A stretch of 64,000 nt of DNA from contig NZ_ML133585.1 of the NCBI RefSeq assembly GCF_003985125.1, positions 1-64,000 of the forward strand. Direction: 5' to 3'. The translations under genes and the position numbers were made by a program. Below the pieces are notes generated by a model. It searched no databases and was not told where the DNA came from. It saw only the letters and a list, made by a program, of their open reading frames with translations. The stretch comes from Rhizobium phaseoli (GTDB taxonomy: Bacteria; Pseudomonadota; Alphaproteobacteria; Rhizobiales; Rhizobiaceae). Positions 1 to 7,370 of this stretch are shown one piece after another (position 1 is the first letter of the stretch; every line of letters starts with the position of its first letter).

Positions 1-65
1 CTATTTTGTATTGCTCGACGGATTGCCTCTGTCGTCGTGGCGCTCCCGTGTAAAACCTGGCCCAT
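1..65 (-). CDS. IS481-family transposase, N-terminal fragment
   Basis: Reading leftwards from an ATG at 65, the frame is open to the window edge and encodes 21 residues beginning MGQVLHGSATTTEA and continuing IRRAIQN. This is the characteristic start of IS481-family transposases of alphaproteobacteria, where a helix-turn-helix follows. A GGAGG about eight bases upstream of the ATG supports the start. The catalytic DDE domain lies outside the window, so whether the gene is intact cannot be judged. Confidence 0.65.
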   Translation of the reverse strand, partial: MGQVLHGSATTTEAIRRAIQN

Positions 66-121
66 AGTGCTTCCCTCCATGCCAAGGAAAATATTGCACC
101 ATCAAATGCCGGGACTAAACA
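1..121 (-). mobile_element. IS481-like insertion sequence, terminal part (cut by window edge)
   Basis: The minus strand from about 121 begins TGTTTAGTCCCGG, followed by a leader and a transposase start, which is how the rhizobial IS481-type elements I remember begin. The presumed element end lies only about two bases beyond the hmuV stop codon at 123-125. The rest of the element lies left of the window, so neither the second inverted repeat nor a target duplication can be seen. The family call rests on recall of the terminal sequence and of the transposase N-terminus. Confidence 0.65.
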
Positions 122-122
122 C

Positions 123-917
123 CTAGCGCCGGGGAACGGCGCTGTGAGCGAGCACGAAGGGCGTATCGTCGGGCGGCACCTGGTTGATGCGCAGGGCGCA
201 GCCGAAGACCGAGAACATGATGCCGTCGGTCAACACGTCGCGGATGCTTCCGACGGCAGCGAGGCGCCCTGACTTCATCAGCACGACGCGGTCGGCAAAG
301 AGGGCCGTCAGGTTGAGGTCGTGCATGACGGCGATGACGCCGCCGCCGCGTTCGCAGAAATTGCGGGCGAGCGTCATGATGGTCAGCTGGTGGCTGATGT
401 CGAGGCTTGAGACCGGCTCGTCGAGCAGCAGCCAGCAGGGTTTGCCGTCGACGACGGGCTCGGCGATCTGGCAGAGCACGCGGGCAAGCTGCACGCGCTG
501 CTGCTCGCCGCCCGAGAGGTCCTGATAGAAGCGGCCTTCGAAGCCGGTAAGGTCGACGGAGGCAAGTGCCGCCGCCGCCGTCTGATCGGCCTTGTCGGGA
601 TTGAGATTGAGGCCCGAGGTCAGGCCCATGCGGACGATCTCACGTACGGTGAAGGGAAAGGAGATGGTGCTGGCCTGCGGCAGCACGCCGCGAATGGCGG
701 CAAGCTGCCAGGGTTTCAGCCCCTTCACCTCGTCGCCGCCGATGCGCACCGAGCCGCCATAGGCAAGCTCGCCTGATATCGCTTTCATCGTCGTCGTCTT
801 GCCGGAGCCGTTCGGCCCGGCGATCGCCGTCAACTCGCCGGCCTTTGCGGTGAAGGCGACATCGCTGATGATTGATTTGCCGGAAAGGCGCACGGAGAGG
901 CCGGACACTTCGATCAT
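123..917 (-). CDS. hmuV: Haem ABC transporter ATP-binding protein HmuV
   Basis: Cytoplasmic ATPase (264 aa) that powers haem import through HmuU after periplasmic delivery by HmuT. It shows a Walker A (GPNGSGKTT), an LSGGEQQRVQLAR signature, a Walker B ending LLLDEP and the switch His of VMHDLN. I chose the ATG at 917, giving MIEVSGLSVRL; a longer open frame to 980 would run back into hmuU and adds residues unlike the family. It is the last gene of the hmuPSTUV operon, 23 bases after hmuU. An IS481-like element begins about two bases past its stop, so the transcript now ends in or near foreign DNA. Confidence 0.95.
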   Translation of the reverse strand: MIEVSGLSVRLSGKSIISDVAFTAKAGELTAIAGPNGSGKTTTMKAISGELAYGGSVRIGGDEVKGLKPWQLAAIRGVLPQASTISFPFTVREIVRMGLTSGLNLNPDKADQTAAAALASVDLTGFEGRFYQDLSGGEQQRVQLARVLCQIAEPVVDGKPCWLLLDEPVSSLDISHQLTIMTLARNFCERGGGVIAVMHDLNLTALFADRVVLMKSGRLAAVGSIRDVLTDGIMFSVFGCALRINQVPPDDTPFVLAHSAVPRR

Positions 918-940
918 CTGCACGTCACTCACAATGGTGC

Positions 941-2053
941 TCAAAGGGCAAGGCGCGAACGCTGCCTCAGCAGGATCCACAGGAAGAACGGCCCACCGAC
1001 CGCCGCGGTGATGATGCCGATCGGCAGTTCGGCCGGGGCGACCAGGGTGCGCGCTAGCACGTCTGCGAAGATCAGCAGCGATCCGCCGAGAAGGGCTGCG
1101 GCCGGCAGCAGGAAACGATGGTCCGGCCCGATCGCCATGCGCAGGATATGCGGCACGACGATGCCGACGAAGCCGATGCCGCCGCTGACGGCGACGGAGG
1201 CGCCGCTCGCCGCCGCGACGCCGACGATCGCGATATTTTTCAGCCGCTGCACTGGGGTGCCCATATGAAAGGCGGCGGCCTCACCGAGCGTGATCGCATT
1301 GAGGCCGCGGGCCATGAAGGGCAGGGCGGTGAAGGACAGAAGGATGATCGGGCCGGCGGCGGCGATCTTCGTCCATGTGGCGCCGGCCAGCGAACCCATG
1401 CTCCAGAAGGTCAGGTCGCGCAGCTGCTGGTCGTTGGCCATGTAGATCAGCAGGCCAGTCAGGGCGAGCGTGAGCGCGCCCAGCGCGATGCCGGCAAGCA
1501 GCATCGTCGCCACCGAGGTCTGGCCGTGACGGGTGGCGATCCTGTAGAGCAGCAGCGTCGTGACCAGCCCGCCGATAAAGGCGGCCGCCGGCAGGGCATA
1601 GATGCCGAGAAGCGCCTGGAGCGGTGCCGCGAGGCCGCTGCCGAGCACGATCATGGCGACGGCGCCGAGACTCGCGCCGGAGGAGACGCCGACGAGACCG
1701 GGATCGGCCAGCGGATTGCGGAACAGACCCTGCATCACAGTGCCGGAGACGGCCAGCGAGGCGCCGATCAGGAAGCCGAGGATCGTGCGGGGAAGGCGGA
1801 TATCGACGATGATGATCCGGTCACGGACGCTGAGCGCCGGCTCGAAGCCGGCGATGTTGCCGATGACGTCGAGGATCGCAGCATCCGAGGCGCCTGTCGT
1901 TACCGAAAGCAGCATCGAGAAGGCTGAGCCGGCGACAAGCAGCGCGATCGCCAGCACGGCAAGCCGCGTCCGGTCGCCCGCCCGTCTGGTTTCGCCGATC
2001 TCTGCCATCGCAAAGCGTCGCTCTCGTTGCGTCATGGCTTGCGGCAGGGCCAT
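941..2053 (-). CDS. hmuU: Haem ABC transporter permease HmuU (FecCD family)
   Basis: Inner-membrane permease of 370 aa with the many hydrophobic helices of the FecCD/BtuC family, including the motif around RNPLADPGLVGVSSGA and the late VPHILR element. It forms the channel for haem between HmuT and HmuV. The ATG at 2053 lies two bases after the hmuT stop, so translation is probably coupled; internal ATGs at 2035 and 2008 are possible alternatives because the first helix begins only near residue 30. The length is normal for the family. Confidence 0.93.
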   Translation of the reverse strand: MALPQAMTQRERRFAMAEIGETRRAGDRTRLAVLAIALLVAGSAFSMLLSVTTGASDAAILDVIGNIAGFEPALSVRDRIIIVDIRLPRTILGFLIGASLAVSGTVMQGLFRNPLADPGLVGVSSGASLGAVAMIVLGSGLAAPLQALLGIYALPAAAFIGGLVTTLLLYRIATRHGQTSVATMLLAGIALGALTLALTGLLIYMANDQQLRDLTFWSMGSLAGATWTKIAAAGPIILLSFTALPFMARGLNAITLGEAAAFHMGTPVQRLKNIAIVGVAAASGASVAVSGGIGFVGIVVPHILRMAIGPDHRFLLPAAALLGGSLLIFADVLARTLVAPAELPIGIITAAVGGPFFLWILLRQRSRLAL

Positions 2054-2055
2054 GA

Positions 2056-2985
2056 TCAGCCCCCGTAGATCGCCGCGTTGAGCTCACGTGCGGCGGCTGC
2101 CGTGCGCGGGCCGAAGCCGAGCAGGTAGATGCCGTCCATCCGGACGATCGCCTTCTTCTCGCCGGCCGGCGTCAGCGCGATCGCCGGCTGGGTCAGCAGG
2201 TCCTCATTCCCAGTGCCGGCGCCATCGCCGCGGTCCATCATCAGGATGATGTCGGGCTTGGCTTCGATGATCGCCTCGTCCGCCAGCGGCTTATAGCCGG
2301 GGAATGCGCCGACGGCATTGACGGCGCCGGCAAGCTGGATGATGCCGTCGGCCGCCGTGCCGGTGCCCGAGGCCATGATCCGGCCGTTCTGGGCGCTCAG
2401 GATGAAAAGAACGCGCTTGCGGTCGGCTTCCGGGCGTTTTTCGGCATCGGCGATCGCCGCGTCGAGATCGGCCGCGACCTTTCCTTTAAGCGCCTTCGCC
2501 TTGTCGGGCACGCCAAGCAGCGCGCCGACGCGATCGATCTTGGCGATAATGCCGTCGCGGGTGAACGCGCTCGGCACGGTCTCGAAGGGCACGCTGGCAT
2601 TCTTCAGCACGGCTAGCGCCTCCTTTGGGCCCGAACCCTCGACGGCGATGATCGCCGTCGGGTTCATGGCGAGGATGCCTTCCGGCGAAAGCGCGCGCAT
2701 ATAGCCGACATTGGGCAGTTTCAGCGCGGCTGCTGGATAGGTGCTCGTCGTGTCGCGGGCGATCAGCCGGCTTTCCTCGCCGAGTGCATAGACAATCTCG
2801 GTGATATCACCGCCGACCGAAACCAGGCGCGACGTGTCGAGCTTCTTGTCCTCGGCGTGGGCGGCGCGGACAAAGGCGATGCCTTTGACCGCCGGCGCCG
2901 AAGGGATCAGCGGCAGCGCCATGACGGCCGCCGTCAGGGCCAGTTGCCAGGGTCGAATCCCTCGCAGATTGTTACGCATCGTCAT
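2056..2985 (-). CDS. hmuT: Periplasmic haem-binding protein HmuT
   Basis: Substrate-binding protein (309 aa) that carries haem from the outer-membrane receptor to HmuU. The N-terminus (MTMRNNLRGIR, then a hydrophobic run ending near AAHA) is a signal peptide. The mature part begins with the LVSVGGDITEIVYALGEESR segment typical of class III (BtuF-like) haem binders. The frame is open upstream to 3234, but AAGGA eight bases before the ATG at 2985 and the signal peptide fix the start. It follows hmuS by 11 bases. Confidence 0.93.
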   Translation of the reverse strand: MTMRNNLRGIRPWQLALTAAVMALPLIPSAPAVKGIAFVRAAHAEDKKLDTSRLVSVGGDITEIVYALGEESRLIARDTTSTYPAAALKLPNVGYMRALSPEGILAMNPTAIIAVEGSGPKEALAVLKNASVPFETVPSAFTRDGIIAKIDRVGALLGVPDKAKALKGKVAADLDAAIADAEKRPEADRKRVLFILSAQNGRIMASGTGTAADGIIQLAGAVNAVGAFPGYKPLADEAIIEAKPDIILMMDRGDGAGTGNEDLLTQPAIALTPAGEKKAIVRMDGIYLLGFGPRTAAAARELNAAIYGG

Positions 2986-2996
2986 CGGCGCGATCC

Positions 2997-4046
2997 TTAT
3001 GCGGCCACACTTGCCGCCCGCGGCAAGCTTTCGATGATCTCGCGCCACTCCACGCGTTCGTCCGAGCCTTCCTGCCGCTTGCCGAAGAACTGGATGATCA
3101 TCTCGCCGTCGGCATTGTAGGCCTCGAGCGAAGTGACGTGGCCGTCGCTGGTTGGCTTGCGCACGGCCCAGGTCTCGGCGATGTGATCCTGGCGCAGATG
3201 CAGATGGAAGGTCGGGTCCATGATATTGATCCATGGACCCATCGCCTGGACGTTGAAGATCGGGCCGGAATGGATCTGGACGATGCCGTCATTGGCGACG
3301 AAACACATGATCGGCACGCCCGATTTCACCGAGGCATGCATCATCTCGGCCGTCGCGCTGTGGTCGAGCTTCCAGGCGTAGTCGTCGCCGACCGTGCGGA
3401 TCGCCGCTTGGCGGCCGATCTTCAGGCGCTTGAGCATGCCGAAGAATTCGTGGGTATCGGTGAGCCTGCTCCAGTTGTCGCGCAGCTCGTCGCGGCTGAC
3501 TTCGGCGGTTTCATCGACGATATTTGAGGTCCCGGCCTCGACGAAATCCTGCGACTGGTCTTCCAGCCTCAACACGGCGACCATCGCATGATAGGCCTCG
3601 ACATTGGAATTCGGGCGCAAGTGCACCTTGTGCACGGCGTTGCCCGCCCGGTCGAAATATTGCAGGCTGAGGCGCTCCTGATCGCCATCCGTCTTGGAGA
3701 CGGCGAAGCCATGTTCCCAGCGGCTCGGGAAGATGCGCAGGTCGATATTCTCACCGAGAACGATGGCGGCCTGCACGCCGCTTTTGATGTTTTCGAAGAT
3801 GCCGATCTTTTCGTGCACGGCACTTTCGTTGCGCGACAGCGCCATCACTTCGCCGAGGCTCGCCACGCGTTCGAGAAATTTCAGCGCGCTGCCATCGATG
3901 CGGGTGACGCTGATGCCGGTTTCGGCGGCGACGAGGGCTGCCTCGGAAATCTTCAGCCGGGCGGCGATATCGCGCTCGCGCATCTTCGGGTTGTCGGCGC
4001 GAAACGCACGGATTTCAGCTGGCGCCGGTCTTTTCTGCTCAGTCAT
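2997..4046 (-). CDS. hmuS: Haem-degrading/haem-carrier protein HmuS
   Basis: Cytoplasmic protein (349 aa) of the HemS/ChuS/HmuS family, which receives imported haem and takes part in its breakdown or delivery. The family's doubled architecture is visible: a helical N-terminus (RADNPKMRERDIAARLKISE) and two similar halves, one ending near DLRIFPSRWEHGF and the other containing NIMDPTFHLHLRQDHIAETW, the latter in the usual region of the haem-ligand His. AAGG precedes the ATG at 4046. It is the second gene of the hmu operon, 21 bases after hmuP. Confidence 0.92.
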   Translation of the reverse strand: MTEQKRPAPAEIRAFRADNPKMRERDIAARLKISEAALVAAETGISVTRIDGSALKFLERVASLGEVMALSRNESAVHEKIGIFENIKSGVQAAIVLGENIDLRIFPSRWEHGFAVSKTDGDQERLSLQYFDRAGNAVHKVHLRPNSNVEAYHAMVAVLRLEDQSQDFVEAGTSNIVDETAEVSRDELRDNWSRLTDTHEFFGMLKRLKIGRQAAIRTVGDDYAWKLDHSATAEMMHASVKSGVPIMCFVANDGIVQIHSGPIFNVQAMGPWINIMDPTFHLHLRQDHIAETWAVRKPTSDGHVTSLEAYNADGEMIIQFFGKRQEGSDERVEWREIIESLPRAASVAA

Positions 4047-4067
4047 GTCTTACCTTACTTATTGGCC

Positions 4068-4328
4068 CTATTTATTGAGGATGAGCTTGCCCTGGCGGGT
4101 GATCTTCAGGCGGTAGGTGAGCCCGTCATGTCTGATCATGATCTCGTTCGTGCCGCGGAAGAGATCCGCGCTTTCGACGACCCGCTGTTGCGCCGCCGGC
4201 TCGCTAGGCACCGGCGCATGCTTAAAGCTATCTGGCTTTTCAACCATCATTTCGGCTGGCAATTCCGTGAGGCCGGGGATCGGTGGGCTCCCAGCTGTGG
4301 TGACAATTAACTTGACTTTCTTACTCAT
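4068..4328 (-). CDS. hmuP: Haemin uptake protein HmuP
   Basis: Small protein (86 aa) whose C-terminal half (RVVESADLFRGTNEIMIRHDGLTYRLKITRQGKLILNK) is the HmuP domain. In rhizobia HmuP is known as an activator needed for expression of haem-receptor genes. The N-terminal half is low-complexity and Pro-rich. It is the first gene of the minus-strand operon and diverges from the plus-strand gene at 4429. I looked for an exact RirA-type TGA-N9-TCA box in the 100-base gap and found none, so its regulator is not identified here. Confidence 0.88.
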   Translation of the reverse strand: MSKKVKLIVTTAGSPPIPGLTELPAEMMVEKPDSFKHAPVPSEPAAQQRVVESADLFRGTNEIMIRHDGLTYRLKITRQGKLILNK

Positions 4329-4428
4329 AGTTTTTTAAAGACGCAATAGGATACTAATGCAGTCAAGTTTTTGAGATTGCTGAAATGAAGCTGCCTGACG
4401 GCGGCCTGTGATAGTGGCGGAGAAGCAT

Positions 4429-4854
4429 ATGACGATCAGGTTTGCGGCTGCTGCAGCCGGCTTATTGATGGTGGTTGCGGGCGTATGCCAGGCACAGGAG
4501 ACGGCGCCGGCAGCCTCTCTCGATGTCGAGCTCAACGCGCTGGTGCCCTCGCAGAAGGGCTGCATGATGACCTTCGTCGCGCTCAACCAGCTGCCCGCCG
4601 CCATCAACAAGGTCTCGTTCGAACTCGCCTTCTTCAACGACAGGAACGCTGTCGCCCGCATCACCATTCTCGATTTCCGGGATCTGCCGCAGGGCAAGAA
4701 GCGCGTGCGCCAGTTCGACATGCCGCATGTCAAATGCGAGAGCGTAACCCGCATCCTGATCAACGACACGCCTGTCTGCGACGGGCCGGCTGCCGGCGAA
4801 TGCATGAAGGGTCTCGTCACCCGTTCGCAGATTTCCGTTCCCTTCGAGGGCTAA
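4429..4854 (+). CDS. Exported hypothetical protein upstream of tonB
   Basis: A 141-aa protein with a clear signal peptide (MTIRFAAAAAGLLMVVAGVCQAQ) and a mature part with four cysteines (in GCMMTF, VKCES, PVCDG and ECMKG), suggesting two disulphides in the periplasm. I do not recognise a named family. It sits between hmuP (divergent) and tonB (same strand), so a role linked to TonB or iron transport is inferred only from position. The ATG at 4429 is preceded by GGCGGAG; an upstream in-frame start at 4408 lacks a signal-like N-terminus. Confidence 0.75.
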   Translation: MTIRFAAAAAGLLMVVAGVCQAQETAPAASLDVELNALVPSQKGCMMTFVALNQLPAAINKVSFELAFFNDRNAVARITILDFRDLPQGKKRVRQFDMPHVKCESVTRILINDTPVCDGPAAGECMKGLVTRSQISVPFEG

Positions 4855-4860
4855 GATAAC

Positions 4861-4889
4861 GCCGGGGATGAACCCCGGCGGACATTTTT
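4861..4889 (+). terminator. Rho-independent terminator between 4429 gene and tonB
   Basis: A perfect 7-bp stem, GCCGGGG (4861-4867) with CCCCGGC (4873-4879), closes a five-base loop and is followed a few bases later by TTTTT (4885-4889). It sits 7 bases after the stop of the 4429 gene and 22 bases before tonB, so it may attenuate rather than end transcription into tonB. Confidence 0.55.
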
Positions 4890-4911
4890 CAAGCTGTCCG
4901 AGGCGTAGACA

Positions 4912-6195
4912 ATGGCGATTTCAGCGAAAACCAGATCGAGACAGGTGCTCATCGGGGAGGCGGAGGCCGGCGGCAGCCTGAACGACAATATGCCCGGCAT
5001 GCATCCCGGCCATGAGCTTTCCGAACTGCGCAACGCGCCGCGGCAGCCGGCCGGTGAAACGGTAATCCACTACGCGCGTTTCGCGCAGATATCCTCCTTT
5101 CCCGACCATCCGGAAACCGTGCCGGCCGCCCCCGCTTCCGCTCCGCCGATGGATGCGGCGGTGGAAAAACAGGAAGACGAGAAGAAACCGGTGCGGCGAC
5201 GGGTGGCGCTGAGTTGCTTTTGCTCGCTAATTTTCCATGCGACGTTGGCCGCAGTGCTGATCGTTGCCTTTCCCCACATCCCGGAAGAAGCAATTGAGGA
5301 AGCCGGGGAAGCCGTCAGCGTCGTCATGTATGGCAATTCCGACGTCGACCAGACCGCTGCAGGCGAGACCGATGTGACCGTACAGGAAGAAATCATTCCG
5401 GAGGCGGTAGAGCCGGAGACAATCCAGCCGACCGAAGTCTCGCCTGTAGAAGCTCAGGATACGATTCAGCAAGCCCCTTCTCCAGAGGTAACGCGCGTTT
5501 CGCCGGAGACTGCAGCGGCGGTCGAGCCGGAAATCCTCGTCTCTGAAGTTCCAGCGGAAACTGCCGTCGCACAGCCGATGTCGACGGTCGTTCCCGAGGA
5601 GCAGAAGCCTTTTGACGAGATACCCCCGGCAGTTCAACCATCCGAGACGCCTCCTGTCGCCGTCGAGCCCGAGGAGGTCAAGCCCGTCGAAACGGCCGAG
5701 GTGCAGCCCGAGCCAGACGTGCCGGAGGAGGTCGTGACGCCGAAGCCGAAACCGAAAGCGGTGACTGAGGAAAAGCCGAAACCGGTCGAGAAAAAGCGGC
5801 CGCCTAAAAAGACTGCTGGGTCGAAGGGCGAAGCGCAGCAGGATTCTACGCGTGGTGTCGCGGAAGGTAATCCTTCACCACTGTCAGATCAAAACTCGCG
5901 CACCGCCGGGAACAACAGTGGAATCGGAACTGCAGCCTTTGCCAATTATGACGGAAAGGTCCGTAGCCGTATTCGTCGTGCGATGAGGACACCTCGCAGT
6001 GTCGAAGGGACTGTCGTCGTCTCGTTTTCCGTGAATGGCAGCGGCGGCTTGACGTCCGTGCGCGTGGTCAACGGATCCGGCGTTCCGGAAATCGATCGGC
6101 TTGCTGTCGATGCCGTCAGGCGCGCAGCACCATTCGGTCCAACGCCGGGTGGAAACGGAAGGAACTTTATGGCGGTGCCGATCGAGGTCGAATAA
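4912..6195 (+). CDS. tonB: Energy-transducing protein TonB with long N-terminal extension
   Basis: A 427-aa TonB that transmits proton-motive force from ExbBD to outer-membrane receptors such as the haem receptor. The single membrane helix lies unusually late, at about residues 98-120, and contains the S-x3-H pair (SLIFH, 105-109) seen in TonB. A long Pro/Glu/Val-rich periplasmic spacer follows, including KPKPKAVTEEKPKPVEKK. The C-terminal TonB domain (YDGKVRSRIRRAMR to AVPIEVE) is complete. GAGG eight bases before the ATG at 4912 supports this start, which leaves about 95 cytoplasmic residues before the helix. Confidence 0.9.
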   Translation: MAISAKTRSRQVLIGEAEAGGSLNDNMPGMHPGHELSELRNAPRQPAGETVIHYARFAQISSFPDHPETVPAAPASAPPMDAAVEKQEDEKKPVRRRVALSCFCSLIFHATLAAVLIVAFPHIPEEAIEEAGEAVSVVMYGNSDVDQTAAGETDVTVQEEIIPEAVEPETIQPTEVSPVEAQDTIQQAPSPEVTRVSPETAAAVEPEILVSEVPAETAVAQPMSTVVPEEQKPFDEIPPAVQPSETPPVAVEPEEVKPVETAEVQPEPDVPEEVVTPKPKPKAVTEEKPKPVEKKRPPKKTAGSKGEAQQDSTRGVAEGNPSPLSDQNSRTAGNNSGIGTAAFANYDGKVRSRIRRAMRTPRSVEGTVVVSFSVNGSGGLTSVRVVNGSGVPEIDRLAVDAVRRAAPFGPTPGGNGRNFMAVPIEVE

Positions 6196-6251
6196 ATATG
6201 ATAATAATAATCAACTTTATACTTTACTCCAAAAATCAAGTTTAATAAGGT

Positions 6252-6300
6252 CCACCCGCACACGCAGGAATCGTGTGACGATCAACGAGCGAACGGGTGG
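6252..6300 (+). promoter_or_regulatory. Nested hairpin in the leader of the 6304-7304 operon
   Basis: An outer 7-bp stem pairs CCACCCG (6252-6258) with CGGGTGG (6294-6300). A second perfect stem directly inside its left arm pairs CACACG (6259-6264) with CGTGTG (6272-6277). The right arm of the outer stem ends three bases before the ATG at 6304 and contains the only G-rich, ribosome-binding-like stretch. Folding would therefore hide the translation start. The upstream 60 bases are AT-rich and probably hold the promoter. Function is inferred from structure only. Confidence 0.45.
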
Positions 6301-6303
6301 TAT

Positions 6304-6711
6304 ATGGCTCGCAAGGGCAAGAAGGGATCGAACCGGGAGATCCGCGACAGCGCGGGCGAGGAGGCTGGTGAGGCATCCCCCGGACGGTCCAAACTGGATG
6401 GCCGCAGTTTTCTCTATGTCGGCGGCCGCGACTGCCAGGTGGCGCATCTTCGCCAAATCTGCAGCAATTTCGGCGCCGAGCTCATTCATCACGACGGCGG
6501 CTTGCGTGAAGCGGTTTCCCGCATTGATACCGTGCTGCCTTCGGTCGACTGCGTCTTCTGCCCGATCGACTGTATCAGCCACGATGCCTGTTTGCGGGTG
6601 AAGACCGGCTGCAAGAAATTCGGCAAGGCATTCATCCCGCTGCGCAACGGCAGCAAGTCCAGCCTGGAGCGTGCGCTGCAGACGATGAACGAACGAGACA
6701 ATTCCCGATGA
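6304..6711 (+). CDS. Cys-rich DUF2325 domain protein
   Basis: A 135-aa protein with a basic N-terminal tail and a DUF2325 core starting at FLYVGGRDCQVAHLR. It holds seven cysteines (44, 53, 83, 86, 90, 96, 103), four of them in the cluster CVFCPIDCISHDAC, a spacing that suggests metal, Fe-S or haem binding. Its function is not known to me. It overlaps the next gene by four bases (ATGA) and that gene is followed by hmuQ, so this looks like a translationally coupled haem or iron operon. A nested hairpin lies immediately before its ATG. Confidence 0.8.
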   Translation: MARKGKKGSNREIRDSAGEEAGEASPGRSKLDGRSFLYVGGRDCQVAHLRQICSNFGAELIHHDGGLREAVSRIDTVLPSVDCVFCPIDCISHDACLRVKTGCKKFGKAFIPLRNGSKSSLERALQTMNERDNSR

Positions 6712-6980
6712 ACGACCACCGCCTCGACGGCTTCACCATGATCGGTCTGCACAAGCTCGCCGCACAGAGCGGCGACGGCCTCGTGCCCGAGCTTTACGCA
6801 CTTTTTCAGCAGCATGCCGAACGCCGGCAGATCTATCACAACGTGATGCTGTTCCCGACCTGGGAGGTGCGCATGCCGGGAGAAGCGACGACGAGACCGC
6901 TTGGCCCGGCAGCGGCAAACGGCAATAATATCCTTGCCTTTCCCTCGCATGCCGCGAGGATGGGCAAGAGGAAGGCGTAA
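6708..6980 (+). CDS. Hypothetical protein (90 aa) between DUF2325 and hmuQ genes
   Basis: A 90-aa protein starting MNDHRLDGFTMIGLHKLAAQ; I do not recognise the family. The first two thirds look helical (LVPELYALFQQHAERRQIYHN) and contain several His residues; the C-terminus is Gly/Ala-rich and basic. No signal peptide or membrane helix is seen. The ATGA overlap with the DUF2325 gene and the nine-base gap to hmuQ tie it to haem handling by context only. Confidence 0.7.
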   Translation: MNDHRLDGFTMIGLHKLAAQSGDGLVPELYALFQQHAERRQIYHNVMLFPTWEVRMPGEATTRPLGPAAANGNNILAFPSHAARMGKRKA

Positions 6981-6989
6981 GGAGATTTC

Positions 6990-7304
6990 ATGTATATCGC
7001 AATGAACCGCTTCAAGGTCGTAACCGGGACCGAGGGCGATTTCGAGACCGTCTGGCGCAATCGCGATTCCAGCCTGGCCGAGGTGCCCGGTTTCGTCGAA
7101 TTCCGTCTTCTGCGCGGCAAGTTCAACGAAGAGGAGGGCTATACGCTCTATTCCTCGCACACAGTCTGGACGAGCGAAGAGGATTTTCAGAACTGGACGA
7201 AGTCCGAGAATTTCCGCGCCGCGCATCGCAATGCCGGCGACGGCAAGGCGATGTATAAGGGGCCGCCGGTCTTCGAAGGCTTCAACGTGGTTGAGGGCGT
7301 TTAA
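6990..7304 (+). CDS. hmuQ: IsdG-type haem-degrading monooxygenase HmuQ
   Basis: A 104-aa ferredoxin-like (ABM fold) enzyme that would open the haem ring and release iron in the cytoplasm. The N-terminus MYIAMNRFKV and the helix NWTKSENFRAAHRN carry the Asn-Trp-His set of the IsdG family (N6, W69, H79 here). A near-perfect ribosome binding site, AAGGAGAT, precedes the ATG. As third gene of the DUF2325 operon it complements the import genes hmuPSTUV located 2 kb away on the other strand. HmuS may act on the same substrate. Confidence 0.88.
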   Translation: MYIAMNRFKVVTGTEGDFETVWRNRDSSLAEVPGFVEFRLLRGKFNEEEGYTLYSSHTVWTSEEDFQNWTKSENFRAAHRNAGDGKAMYKGPPVFEGFNVVEGV

Positions 7305-7341
7305 AGCGTAGCGATTGTGGGCGCCATTCCTGCTTGCTTCC

Positions 7342-7364
7342 CCTTCTCCCCGGCGGGGAGAAGG
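7342..7364. repeat. Short palindromic repeat, possible bidirectional terminator
   Basis: A perfect 10-bp stem, CCTTCTCCCC (7342-7351) with GGGGAGAAGG (7355-7364), encloses a GGC loop. It lies between the convergent hmuQ and DUF423 genes. From memory this CTTCTCCCC-type hairpin is scattered through rhizobial intergenic regions. There is no T-run on either side, so termination is only a possibility. Confidence 0.5.
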
Positions 7365-7370
7365 CGACGT

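Noticed and set aside
1118..1927. Open frame (269 aa) on the plus strand
   Set aside because: Antisense to the permease gene hmuU; the product is almost entirely charged residues.
2986..3234. 83-residue upstream extension of hmuT
   Set aside because: It reads hmuS sequence out of frame; AAGGA and a signal peptide at 2985 define the real start.
4329..4428. RirA-type iron box upstream of hmuP
   Set aside because: I searched by eye for TGA-N9-TCA and found no exact match, so no iron-responsive operator is claimed.
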